NCBI GenBank assembly: GCA_000332255.1
Contig: KB235926.1
Span: 4,500,762 to 4,564,761, forward strand
Direction of reading: 5' to 3'
DNA length: 64,000 nucleotides
Origin: a cyanobacterium PCC 7702
GTDB taxonomy: Bacteria > Cyanobacteriota > Cyanobacteriia > Cyanobacteriales > Nostocaceae
Shown here: one piece after another, positions 19,556 through 28,349 of the stretch
How positions within the stretch are numbered: position 1 is the stretch's first letter
Layout: each line of letters starts with the position of its first letter
Program-made: the position numbers and the translations under genes
The notes under the pieces: model-generated
Databases searched by the model: none
Seen by the model: only the letters and a program-made list of their open reading frames with translations
Told to the model about the DNA's origin: nothing

Positions 19556-20760
19556 TGAAAATTTTTATTGAGCCATCAGACGTATTACTATTTCGTGATG
19601 GTCGCCCCTTTTCCGCAGGCGAAGGTCATCGTGCTCGCAGCCTTTTTCCACCTACCTCTAACACCATGCAAGGGGTGATTCGCTCTAAAGTTTTGGCGGA
19701 ACGCTGTGGACGCTATCAATCCTATCGAGACGGCTGCGCGCAATGCCCGGAGCAACAAACTTGCACCATTCCAGAGGAAATTGGCAGGTCAGAACAAAAC
19801 GGGTGCGGCAATTATGGCAAGATGAGGCTGAAAGGGCCCCTGATTGCACAGCGAGCAGATACGACCTTAACGGTTTACTTCCCAGTTCCAGCTGATGTGG
19901 TGCAGGTGAAAGCTCGTTCTGGTGCCGACCCGAGGCTGGCATATTTGCAACCCCTACAACAACAACTTCCAGGTAGGAACGATCTAGATTATAACTTGCG
20001 GACACTTTGGACAACTGAGACAGAACCCGTAGAGGCGGTTACAGGCTATTGGTCACAAAAGGAATTCAAACAATACTTGCTGGGTGAACAGCCTACTGGA
20101 TTTATTCAACCTAATAAACTCTATGAAAGAGAATCTCGCTTTGGTATTGAGGTCGATAATCGCAAACAGACCGTTAAAGAAGGCAGGTTGTACCAAACCG
20201 AGTTTATTCGCTGTGAACAAAATGTTGGGCTGTATGTTGAGCTAGAAGGGATTTGTCAGTTAAGCGCCAATCCAGAAGCAAAGTCGGGATTAATTGCGAT
20301 CGGGGGTGAGAATCGGGTTGCAAGCTATACCGAGCAACTGCAACTGAATTGGGGAGAGCTGGACAAGCAACTACTCGAAAAACTCAAACAATCTGCTGGT
20401 TTCAAACTTTACTTAGCCACACCAACGATTTTCAAGAAGGGATGGCTACCGGAATGGATCGATGAGACCAGTTTACAAGGTACCTATCAAGGGGTAAAGG
20501 TAACGCTTGTGGCGGCGGCGATCGCCCGTTATCAAACGATCGGCGGCTGGGATGTGGCCTATAGTCGACCCAAACCTACCTATCGAGCCGTGCCTGCTGG
20601 TTCTATCTATTACTTCACCACGGATGCTAAACCCAAACAAGTTGTCCAGACTTTTCATTGGAAAAACCTAGCAGACGATCCCCTAGATGCCCAAATTGGC
20701 TTTGGACTAAGTCTTGTTGGTTCTTGGAACTTTATTAACTTTAGTAAGAAACAACCATGA
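19555..20760 (+). CDS. cmr3: Type III-B protein Cmr3 (Cas5-like)
   Basis: A 401-aa Cmr3, which holds the crRNA 5' handle next to Cas10. The opening (IEPSDVLLFRDGRPFSAGEG, then LFPPTSNTMQGVIR) is characteristic. It carries five cysteines within residues 51-84 (C51, C61, C64, C70, C84; GCAQCPEQQTC), which could bind a metal; I do not know this as a general Cmr3 feature. The start overlaps the cas10 stop (TAATG) and the stop overlaps the next start (ATGA), indicating translational coupling. Confidence 0.93.
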   Translation: MKIFIEPSDVLLFRDGRPFSAGEGHRARSLFPPTSNTMQGVIRSKVLAERCGRYQSYRDGCAQCPEQQTCTIPEEIGRSEQNGCGNYGKMRLKGPLIAQRADTTLTVYFPVPADVVQVKARSGADPRLAYLQPLQQQLPGRNDLDYNLRTLWTTETEPVEAVTGYWSQKEFKQYLLGEQPTGFIQPNKLYERESRFGIEVDNRKQTVKEGRLYQTEFIRCEQNVGLYVELEGICQLSANPEAKSGLIAIGGENRVASYTEQLQLNWGELDKQLLEKLKQSAGFKLYLATPTIFKKGWLPEWIDETSLQGTYQGVKVTLVAAAIARYQTIGGWDVAYSRPKPTYRAVPAGSIYYFTTDAKPKQVVQTFHWKNLADDPLDAQIGFGLSLVGSWNFINFSKKQP

Positions 20761-21830
20761 AAGTGATCGTTACAACTACAGGAACATCTCTACTCACGAA
20801 TACTGCCCGTGCGTTAAACAAAAAGAATGCAGACGTTACGGACGATGAACTAAGACACTATTTTGAGAAAGTTGGAGCAGAAAAAGCATCTGCTGAAACT
20901 AATTCTCTACCCAAGATTGCAACCCCTGATGATGCAGTTGTGATGCTATACACCGCTACTCCAGAGGGTGAACGCTGTGCCAAGCAAATCGAGAGTTACC
21001 TCAAGAGTAAGGATTGGCGAAATCTTCGATTGCGAAAACTACAGTTAGAGCAGAACGAAGCCCAGTTTGAACGAAAAGGTCTTCGTAATTTAGTCGATAC
21101 CATCATCGATGAAATTAACAAGGCCCAACGGGAAAGGCATGAGGTTATCATTAATGCCACTGGAGGCTTCAAAGCCGAAATTGCCTATACAACGATGGTG
21201 GGCATGATTTTTCAGGTTCCTGTCAAATACATTTATCAGGATTTTGAGAAGCCCATCACTTTTCCAGTCTTGCCTATCACCTGGAATCTGGATTTACTGA
21301 TTGAATACGATCGTTTCTTCGGATGGCTTGATGAAGAACCCCGCACCCAGTCCGAGGTTGAACAACGTCTGAGGGCTGTCAGTTCAGACGATAGAGGTCG
21401 TATTCAACAACTGCTCTCTCCACCCGACTCAGAACAGTATATCTATCTGTCGCCCGCAGGAGATATTTTATGGAAGCGATTAAGGCAGGTGCGGGAAGTG
21501 GTTGTAGAGGAGCCACCTCCTTCGAAACGGAAAGCTTCTGAGAAGCTGTCTACCTCACTTCTAAATGAGACGCATCACTTTCCCAGAGGCACGAAAGAGT
21601 TTGCACAGCGAGTGGCCGCTTTACCTGCTGTTGAGGAGATTATTGGCGGGAACTTTGAAAACACCATCCTCAAGCGAGTAAAAAGCGCATCCGACGATGG
21701 TGTGATTCGCGTCTTGTGGGCAGATAACGAAAAGGCAGCAAACCTGACCATTCGCACGACTGCACGAGGACAAGCTCAGGTAGTTCAGTTTTGCGATCGC
21801 TACATCAAACCTCTTCTAGAAAACGCATAG
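20757..21830 (+). CDS. CARF-domain effector (TIGR02619-like N-terminus)
   Basis: A 357-aa protein. Residues about 1-170 are a CARF (CRISPR-associated Rossmann fold) domain: strand 1 VIVTTTGTSLLTN, then VVMLYTATPEG, and the ligand motif INATGGFKAE (133-141), as in the APE2256/TIGR02619 family. Such domains bind cyclic oligoadenylates. A winged-helix-like linker (180-245) is followed by a distinct C-terminal domain (about 260-357) with IIGGNFENTILKRV, IRVLWADNEKAANLTIRTTA and a final helix. Its strand order recalls RelE-type mRNA interferases as in known CARF-RelE effectors, but this is an inference. Its position between cmr3 and cmr4 points to an ancillary effector. Confidence 0.82.
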   Translation: MKVIVTTTGTSLLTNTARALNKKNADVTDDELRHYFEKVGAEKASAETNSLPKIATPDDAVVMLYTATPEGERCAKQIESYLKSKDWRNLRLRKLQLEQNEAQFERKGLRNLVDTIIDEINKAQRERHEVIINATGGFKAEIAYTTMVGMIFQVPVKYIYQDFEKPITFPVLPITWNLDLLIEYDRFFGWLDEEPRTQSEVEQRLRAVSSDDRGRIQQLLSPPDSEQYIYLSPAGDILWKRLRQVREVVVEEPPPSKRKASEKLSTSLLNETHHFPRGTKEFAQRVAALPAVEEIIGGNFENTILKRVKSASDDGVIRVLWADNEKAANLTIRTTARGQAQVVQFCDRYIKPLLENA

Positions 21831-21839
21831 GAGTCTCTC

Positions 21840-22799
21840 ATGTTCAAAGCGGTTAAGTTACTATTCCTATATACCGAAACGCCGTTGCATGTCGGCAGTG
21901 GTAGCAGTCTGGGTGTGGTTGATCTGCCCATTCAGCGGGAGCGACACACCAATCTGCCCATGATTCAGTCCTCCGGGATTAAGGGCAAACTGCGAAGCGC
22001 CTTTGAAAGTAATGGGTTGAGGGAGCAACCTGATCTAATGAAGGCAATCTTCGGCCCTAAAAGTGACAATGCCAGTGAGCATGCCGGAGCTTTGTCACCC
22101 GGAGATGGGCGTATTCTGCTCTTTCCGGTGCGTTCCCTCAAAGGAGTGTTTGCCTGGATCACCTGCCCTCTGGCGATCAGTCGTTTTGTCCGCGATCTGC
22201 ATCTAACAGGACAACAGCTAACTTTGTCGATCGATATGAGTCGGGTTACAGATAGCAATGCCCTTGTTCCTAATAATTGTCAATTGAGTATTGATAACGC
22301 GATCGTTTTGGAAGAATTCACCTTCGCTGCTACCAAGAATCCAGAAGTTGATAGACTTGCGGCGTGGTTGGCAGATAATGCCCTACCCAGCGGTGATGAA
22401 TACATTTTCTGGAGAAGCAGGCTGAAGACAAACCTTGCGATCCTCAGTGATGACGCGTTCAAAGACTTCTGTCAATTCAGTACCGATATTGTGGCGCGAA
22501 CCAAGCTAGACCCAGTTAAAAAGACTGTTGAAACAGGCGCTTTGTGGACAGAAGAGAACTTACCCAATGATACGCTGCTCTATACTCCCCTTTTTGCCTG
22601 CGATCCTCGCACCGAAAACAAGCCTAAGAAAAAAAATGGCAATGGTGATCTCGATGCAAAGGAAATTCTTGACATTGTGCAAGAGCATTTAACCAACGGC
22701 CACGCTCGTTTACAGCTAGGCGGTAATGAAACCGTTGGTCGCGGCATCGTTGCAACTCGTGTTTTTGGTAGCCAGGGAGGGACTCAAAATGAGCAATAA
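21840..22799 (+). CDS. cmr4: Type III-B backbone protein Cmr4
   Basis: A 319-aa Cmr4 (Cas7 family), which polymerises along the crRNA and carries the target-RNA cleaving Asp. The N-terminus YTETPLHVGSGSSLGVVDLP, then QRERHTNLPMIQSSGIKGKLR, is diagnostic. It ends with the glycine-rich QLGGNETVGRGIV. A good ribosome site (AGGAG) precedes the ATG after the CARF gene. It overlaps cmr5 by 11 bases. Confidence 0.94.
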   Translation: MFKAVKLLFLYTETPLHVGSGSSLGVVDLPIQRERHTNLPMIQSSGIKGKLRSAFESNGLREQPDLMKAIFGPKSDNASEHAGALSPGDGRILLFPVRSLKGVFAWITCPLAISRFVRDLHLTGQQLTLSIDMSRVTDSNALVPNNCQLSIDNAIVLEEFTFAATKNPEVDRLAAWLADNALPSGDEYIFWRSRLKTNLAILSDDAFKDFCQFSTDIVARTKLDPVKKTVETGALWTEENLPNDTLLYTPLFACDPRTENKPKKKNGNGDLDAKEILDIVQEHLTNGHARLQLGGNETVGRGIVATRVFGSQGGTQNEQ

Positions 22800-23334
22800 T
22801 AATCCAAACAAACAGAATCAAAACAAACAGAATACCCAGCAACATTCTAGCAGTTCTACCTCGCCGATTCCTCCTACCTCCCCTAACACAGCGACTCCTC
22901 CTAGTCCTCCTAATACAAACCCACCGCCTGCATCTGCACAACCCTCTTCTCCATCAGAAACTTCTGTCAAACCGAGGGATTTAGATCGCTGTCGGGCTGA
23001 GGCTGCTTGGAACGATATCCAGAAAATTGATGCGACAAACAAAGAGTATGGCAGTCTTGCCCGTGAGATGCCAACCTTGATCCAGGTGAATGGGTTAGCT
23101 CAGACACTCGCCTTTCTGAAGGCAAAGAATAAGGATCATCATCAGAAAATGTTCAAGCATCTCTCAACTTGGGTGTGTCAACAACTTGAGCTCGGACAGG
23201 ACGATTTATTATTAGAGAACATCCTGCAAATGGACAGCCAACTTTATCGCCGAGCCACAGCTGAGTCTCTGGCATTTCTGCAATGGCTGAAACGGTTTGC
23301 TGAAGCTAAGCTGGGAGCCAATGAAAATGCCTAG
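22789..23334 (+). CDS. cmr5: Type III-B small subunit Cmr5 with disordered N-terminus
   Basis: A 181-aa protein whose C-terminal about 118 residues match Cmr5, the helical small subunit of the belly of the Cmr complex (DLDRCRAEAAWNDIQKI, then SLAREMPTLIQVNGLAQTLAFL). The first 62 residues are almost entirely Asn, Gln, Ser, Pro and Thr, a low-complexity and surely disordered extension not needed in ordinary Cmr5 of about 110-150 aa. The start was chosen at the ATG at 22789, which follows a GGGAGG ribosome site at 22775-22780. Confidence 0.88.
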   Translation: MSNNNPNKQNQNKQNTQQHSSSSTSPIPPTSPNTATPPSPPNTNPPPASAQPSSPSETSVKPRDLDRCRAEAAWNDIQKIDATNKEYGSLAREMPTLIQVNGLAQTLAFLKAKNKDHHQKMFKHLSTWVCQQLELGQDDLLLENILQMDSQLYRRATAESLAFLQWLKRFAEAKLGANENA

Positions 23335-24370
23335 AAAAAGTGACGATCCTGAAATTCAAGACTTCTTGCCTAACATTGCACCAGAGGGAACTGAAGTAAT
23401 TATAAAAGGCAGAAATTTCCTGGGCGTAAGTCGTGTAACTTTCGGAGATAAGCCTGCTCAATTTAAAATCGACCCTGCAAGAAGCCAGATTACTGTCATT
23501 GTTCCGGATGGTGTTGAACGTGGAAAAATTAAGATTACTCATCCGCAGAAAACGATCGAGAGCAGCAGTGATTTTATACCAATGAAATTTCCATTACCAA
23601 GGGAAACTAATGTCAAGCTGAAGCATCATTCGTATCAATGTAGCAATCTGAGTTTACTTCTCGATCGCTATGTTGGTTACACTGACAGGTGGGAGTTTGA
23701 AGAAAAGCAAAAAGCAGAATTCTTCAAACAACTGACCCAAAACTACCCACTTACCCAAGATTTAGTGCAGGCTAACTATCAACGCTGGCAACAAATGGTC
23801 AGGACACTTCCCCACTGCCAAACTTTCAACGCTGCTCCAGAATGGCGGATGGTCATTGGTTTGGGGCAATCCAGCATTCTGGAAACCAGCATGACGCTCA
23901 ACCGGATTACCGGAATTCCCATCATTCCCGGCAGCGCCCTGAAAGGACTGGCAGCCTCCTACGCTATGTTGTGTGAATTACAAATGACACAGCGTGGGGA
24001 TGCAGAAGCTAATCCTGACTTCAAAGCAATTTTTGGAACGCAAGGCGAAACAGGATCAGTCATTTTTTTAGATGCCGTTCCTACCAAAGTCCCTAAGCTG
24101 GAAGTCGACATCATGAACAATCACCATCCAAATTATTACGGTGATAACACAGGGAATACTCCTCCTGCCCCCTGGGACAGCCCTAACCCTGTTTACTTTT
24201 TAACATTGGGGCGAGAGAGTGAATTTGCTTTTGCTATTGCAGGGAGAGGCGAGGGAACAAAGATTGAAACCTACGTTGGTCAAGCTATCGGGTGGTTGAA
24301 GGCCGGATTATCAGAAATGGGAATTGGGGCAAAAACTGCTGCAGGTTATGGATATATGCCCGTTAAGTAG
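23327..24370 (+). CDS. cmr6: Type III-B RAMP Cmr6 with N-terminal IPT/TIG domain
   Basis: A 347-aa fusion. Residues about 8-88 form an immunoglobulin-like IPT/TIG domain: PEIQDFLPNIAPEGTEVIIK, GRNFLGVSRVTFGDKPAQF, TVIVPDGVERGKIKIT, then SSSDFI. The rest is Cmr6: SLLLDRYVGY, then IGLGQSSILETSMTLNRITG, IPIIPGSALKGLAASYA and GIGAKTAAGYGYM. Cmr6 caps the backbone beside Cmr1. Of the two nearby ATGs (23321 and 23327) the second has the better spacing from GGGAG at 23313-23317. It overlaps cmr5 by 8 bases and is the last gene of the operon. Confidence 0.9.
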   Translation: MPRKSDDPEIQDFLPNIAPEGTEVIIKGRNFLGVSRVTFGDKPAQFKIDPARSQITVIVPDGVERGKIKITHPQKTIESSSDFIPMKFPLPRETNVKLKHHSYQCSNLSLLLDRYVGYTDRWEFEEKQKAEFFKQLTQNYPLTQDLVQANYQRWQQMVRTLPHCQTFNAAPEWRMVIGLGQSSILETSMTLNRITGIPIIPGSALKGLAASYAMLCELQMTQRGDAEANPDFKAIFGTQGETGSVIFLDAVPTKVPKLEVDIMNNHHPNYYGDNTGNTPPAPWDSPNPVYFLTLGRESEFAFAIAGRGEGTKIETYVGQAIGWLKAGLSEMGIGAKTAAGYGYMPVK

Positions 24371-24557
24371 CAATTGCGCTGTCTAACCCACTCTACTAAA
24401 ACCGGGAAAACCAGCATGGCCTTGGAGCGGGCAACTCAGCAACGGCAGCGTCCGTGACTCCATACACTCAAGTCATCGCTGTTAGCCTTGCGGTTCCGTA
24501 ATGCGACCTTTTTTCCTTCTGCCATCTGCCTTTTCAAATCTGAAACTAATACTCCTA

Positions 24558-25385
24558 CTACTGCAATTCTTTCATATTTTTCATTACTTGTTGATACAAT
24601 AGCTGGTTATTCTGCTGTTGGAAGATCTTGGCAGCTTGTTCGTAGTCAGCTATGGCTCGTTGCTTATCTCCCAAAGTAGCGCGAGCATTTCCCCGATTGT
24701 TGTACGCTGCTGCAAACTTGGGGGAAAGTTGAATGGCTCGGTCGTAGTCAGCTATGGCTCTTTGCTTATCTCCCAAAGCAGCGCGACCCCGATTGTTGTA
24801 CGCTGCTGCATACAGGGGATGAAAGCGAATCGCTTGGTCGTAGTCGCCGATCGCTCCGTTTTTATCTCCTACAGCAGCACGGGCGTTACCACGGTTGTTA
24901 TAAGCTTCGGTGTAGGAAGGAGCAAGACGAATGGCTTGGTTGTAATCTTCCATCGCTGTTTTCATCTCTCCCAAGGCAGCGCGAGCGTTACCGCGATTGT
25001 TATAAAATTCGGCGTTGTTAGGGTTAAGGCGAATAGCTTGGCTGTAGTCTGCGATCGCTTGCTGTTTTTCTCCAATATCAAAGTAGACCAGTCCGCGGCT
25101 ATTGTAGGCGGGAGCATAATTTGGATTGAGGTTAATTGATTGGCTAAAGGCTGCGATTGCGCCTTGAGAGTCTCCCCGGATATACTTGTACTGACCTTGA
25201 ATATAGAATTCCATAGCTTTTGATGGTTTTGATACCGGACGCTTGGGAGGACTAATGCCGATTTCTGTTACTAATAGCTCCCTGTTTTGAGTACAGGAAA
25301 CTGTTCCGAGCGCTATCAATGCAGTCGCTGCAGCTATGCTGAGTGCTGTTTTTGTTATTTTTTGCTTCCATAAATGCAGTTTCAT
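24558..25385 (-). CDS. TPR-repeat lipoprotein
   Basis: A 275-aa protein with a lipoprotein signal (hydrophobic helix, then LGTVSC with Cys31) and six to seven tandem tetratricopeptide repeats from about residue 55 on, such as YNNRGNARAALGEMKTAMED and YNNRGNARATLGDKQRAIAD. One repeat (AYNNRGRAALGDKQ) is two residues short. It is likely anchored in the periplasm as a protein-interaction scaffold; the partner is unknown. The DNA shows the repeats as near-identical 90-100 base units. Confidence 0.85.
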   Translation of the reverse strand: MKLHLWKQKITKTALSIAAATALIALGTVSCTQNRELLVTEIGISPPKRPVSKPSKAMEFYIQGQYKYIRGDSQGAIAAFSQSINLNPNYAPAYNSRGLVYFDIGEKQQAIADYSQAIRLNPNNAEFYNNRGNARAALGEMKTAMEDYNQAIRLAPSYTEAYNNRGNARAAVGDKNGAIGDYDQAIRFHPLYAAAYNNRGRAALGDKQRAIADYDRAIQLSPKFAAAYNNRGNARATLGDKQRAIADYEQAAKIFQQQNNQLLYQQVMKNMKELQ

Positions 25386-25496
25386 AAATTACAATCAACC
25401 AAGAAAATTGCCTGGAATATTAAAATTCCAGTATCTAACTTTTGGAGTTTAAATACTGCATTGAAAGTATCCAAACATTTGAGAACAAAACACTAT

Positions 25497-26417
25497 TTAC
25501 TTGTCTTCTACATCACTTTCTTGATTTTTTAAACTTAGGCTATAAGCAGTAATTTTTTCTACATCTACTGACAGATTTTCCAAACTTTTTCCTAGTTCTT
25601 TTTGCAATTTTTGCGTCAGGGTAATGTCAAAATTTAATTCTATACCTTCCGTTTGTACTAATCTTGCTAGTTCTAAAAACGATACTTTGATGGTAGTCCG
25701 CTCGTAGCTTGTCAACTTGAAGTGTGAGGTTTCCGAGAGATTTTGAGCTTGCATTGCCTTTTTAATTCTTTCTTGTAAATGCTCAAATTCTGAATTCAAG
25801 AACTTCCACTGTTGTTCTACTTGCTGGTATCTTGCAGCTAGGGCCACTAAATCTTCAGTTAAGGGGTCGGGGTTACTTTGTTGAGTTAGTTCCAGCAAAC
25901 GTGCATGCACTTGAGCTAGATAAATACAGTCTAGATAAGCGTATTCAATTTGTTCTTCGCTCAGGGGTCTGATTCCCCAATCGCTACTTTGTTGTTGTTT
26001 GTCAATATAGCGAAAGTTACACAATTGGGAGGCGAGAGTTTTAAGTTGGTAGTTCGGTAATGGCAGCATGTAATAAGGTATTTTTTTTGCCATCTCTAAA
26101 GTACAAGTAACGTTTTTTGCTTTTTTATGACCCAGAAACTTTAAATCATAGCTAGCATTGTGAAATACCTTTTCAATAGCTGCATTAACCATAATTCGAT
26201 CGATAAAGTCAGCCACAATCTCCGGTTGCTCCAGCACATCCAAAATGTAAACGCGATCGCCGCTCATATCTTTGGCGTCGTCCAACACCTGAATCAGTGA
26301 CAATCTTGGATTGCAACTTTTATAGTCAGCAACTTCTGTGTCCATCCACAAAATTGACCTTGTAGCATACTCAGAAACTAAAGAACGAATAGCGTCGGCT
26401 GATGTCAGGTAGGGCAT
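25497..26417 (-). CDS. rnd: Ribonuclease D-like 3'-5' exonuclease
   Basis: A 306-aa DEDDy exonuclease counted from the ATG reading MPYLTSADAI; a TTG 19 codons upstream is the alternative. Exo I is WMDTE (D26, E28), Exo II is HNASYDLKFL, and Exo III is YAYLDCIYL with the Tyr and Asp of the DEDDy class. The C-terminal third is helical and charged and not obviously an HRDC domain. RNase D trims tRNA 3' ends in bacteria, and this role is assumed here by family. Confidence 0.85.
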   Translation of the reverse strand: MPYLTSADAIRSLVSEYATRSILWMDTEVADYKSCNPRLSLIQVLDDAKDMSGDRVYILDVLEQPEIVADFIDRIMVNAAIEKVFHNASYDLKFLGHKKAKNVTCTLEMAKKIPYYMLPLPNYQLKTLASQLCNFRYIDKQQQSSDWGIRPLSEEQIEYAYLDCIYLAQVHARLLELTQQSNPDPLTEDLVALAARYQQVEQQWKFLNSEFEHLQERIKKAMQAQNLSETSHFKLTSYERTTIKVSFLELARLVQTEGIELNFDITLTQKLQKELGKSLENLSVDVEKITAYSLSLKNQESDVEDK

Positions 26418-26933
26418 ATTTATTGTTTGTGTGTTTTTTACATTCAAATGGATACTGACCACATTACTGCTCAACTGGATGTTTTAGGTAAATATCGCTT
26501 CCTTGAGCCAAAAGTAAACTTCTAATTATTCTAAACTATGTTCTGTTGGTAGTGCTGCTCCTGCGAAAACTTTGTAGCAAATCTCACTAAGCAGCAGCGA
26601 TCGCTCCACAATAATACCTTACTATTAGCTGTCGAGAGCTAATTGCGTTCGCCCAACGTGCCGGATGGCACTAGTAATTTTCCCATAATTCTGGAAATAC
26701 TTTAGCTAAATAACCCTCATTTTCTTTCTAAAAATTAAGGAAATCCCAGAAACACTTCAAGTCTAACTCTTGTGGAAAACAAGGTATTTAAGCACTAAGT
26801 AAATCGCCACTATCCAGATATTGTTGGTGTTAACAATTCCAGTTAAAAACTATCTTATCCAGGCTGCTATCACTAAATTTCAAAGTTATCATTTTAAGCA
26901 ACCTGAATTGCAAAGCTCCCTATTAAATAACCA
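26418..26933. other. Intergenic, no gene seen
   Basis: About 515 bases between the divergent RNase D and HAD genes. It is AT-rich with one HIP1-like site. I see no ORF, RNA or strong hairpin. Confidence 0.45.
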
Positions 26934-27644
26934 ATGAAACCAATGACAAAAGCATCCACTCGCTACTTAGCGTTAGCCACTGATTACGATGGTACCCTCG
27001 CCACCGATGGACAGGTTGATAACGAAACTTTAGCAGCATTAGAACGCCTGCGCGCCTTTGGCAAAAAACTGATTTTAGTTACGGGCAGACTATTAGATGA
27101 CTTGCAGCAGGTTTTTCCCCAATACCACTACTGCGATTGCATAGTCGCTGAAAACGGCCCGTTGCTTTATTTTCCTGCTTCTGGTCAACAAAAGCTCCTG
27201 GCCAACCAACCACCTTCAGAGTTTATACAAGCTTTGCAAAAACGCGGCGTTCACCCCCTGTCTGCAGGCAAGGTCATAGTTGCTACTTGGCACCCCCAGG
27301 AAACTACCGTCCAAGAGGTTATTCGCCAGTTGAGATTGGAATTACAAGTCATCTATAATAAAGGTGCGGTTATGGTGCTGCCCAACGGCATTGACAAAGC
27401 AACCGGGCTGATAGCGGCACTAGAAGAATTGAATTTGTCACCGCTCAATGTTATTGGTATTGGCGATGCTGAAAACGATCTTACTTTTGTTTGCGCGTGC
27501 GGCTACTCGGTTGCCGTTGCCAATGCATTGCCGATGTTGAAAGAACAAGTAGATTTTGTTACCAATGCCAGCAGGGGTGCTGGTGTTGTCGAACTGATTG
27601 ATAAGTGGCTGGCTTCAGATTTGGCAGGAACAGATTTGCCATAA
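26934..27644 (+). CDS. HAD-family phosphatase (Cof/IIB type)
   Basis: A 236-aa haloacid dehalogenase-like phosphatase. Motif I is ATDYDGTLATDG (nucleophile Asp and the second Asp), motif II LVTGR, motif III includes the Lys in GIDKATGL, and motif IV IGIGDAENDLTFV. The cap is small and of the IIB type as in sucrose-phosphate or sugar phosphatases. The substrate is unknown. It stands alone. Confidence 0.87.
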   Translation: MKPMTKASTRYLALATDYDGTLATDGQVDNETLAALERLRAFGKKLILVTGRLLDDLQQVFPQYHYCDCIVAENGPLLYFPASGQQKLLANQPPSEFIQALQKRGVHPLSAGKVIVATWHPQETTVQEVIRQLRLELQVIYNKGAVMVLPNGIDKATGLIAALEELNLSPLNVIGIGDAENDLTFVCACGYSVAVANALPMLKEQVDFVTNASRGAGVVELIDKWLASDLAGTDLP

Positions 27645-28349
27645 GAAATTTTTACTTTCTGTGAAAATGACGACATTGCTAGACAAGTGTTAAATTTTGT
27701 AATTAATAAAAATTTAGATTTTGCTTAAGTTTTGTAAAAAACAAGGGATTAATTGAGAATATTTAGCATTTATTTCACGCATTTGCGTCATTTGACAGGA
27801 TGGGCAATTTTCTGGTATTTTCGAATTTAGCTGATAGTGAATATAATGGGATAGCTCTTTGCATTTTTTGGGTAGAAAGTGAGAATTTTAACTGCCAGAC
27901 AAGAGGTTTTGCCCTGTAGCGCTTGCTAACTGTACTGCTCTACCAAAAACTTTGTTACACTAGTTTCTACAGCCAAGCTTTCCGGAAAGAAAATTGGCGA
28001 GATCTAACCAAGCTGTTAATCGTGGAAAGCCTTGCAGTTCGGTAGATGATAATAACCTTGCTAAATCGAGCAGTGATGGGGGCTGGGGGAATTTCTGTTT
28101 TCTGCTAAATTATAAAACACAAGCAGGATAGAAAGCTCATGCTGGCATAGCGTATATATTAATTTAGTTAATTACAGCTTTTGGGATTGGAAATCAGTGC
28201 GATAACAAAGGCAACTTCCGGTAAAATTGAAAACCGGCAAATTGCTTGTACAGCAGCGAGCCTCGAGCAGTTCACTAACTCTTGTTACAGAATCAAATCT
28301 ACAAGAATCTGTATTTAATTAGACTGATGACATCTATACCCTTATTTTT
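27645..28349. other. Long upstream region of the arginine dihydrolase gene
   Basis: About 700 bases with no coding frame of note. I looked for an NtcA box (GTA-N8-TAC), because the downstream gene belongs to nitrogen metabolism, and found only a near match (GTA-GATGATAA-TAAC, about 28043-28057), which is not convincing. Confidence 0.4.

Noticed and set aside
24371..24557. Possible CRISPR array or leader after cmr6
   Set aside because: No repeated units of 30-37 bases with spacers are present in the stretch.
28043..28057. NtcA-like site upstream of the arginine dihydrolase gene
   Set aside because: The second half-site is TAAC rather than TAC, and it is nearly 300 bases from the start; not convincing.
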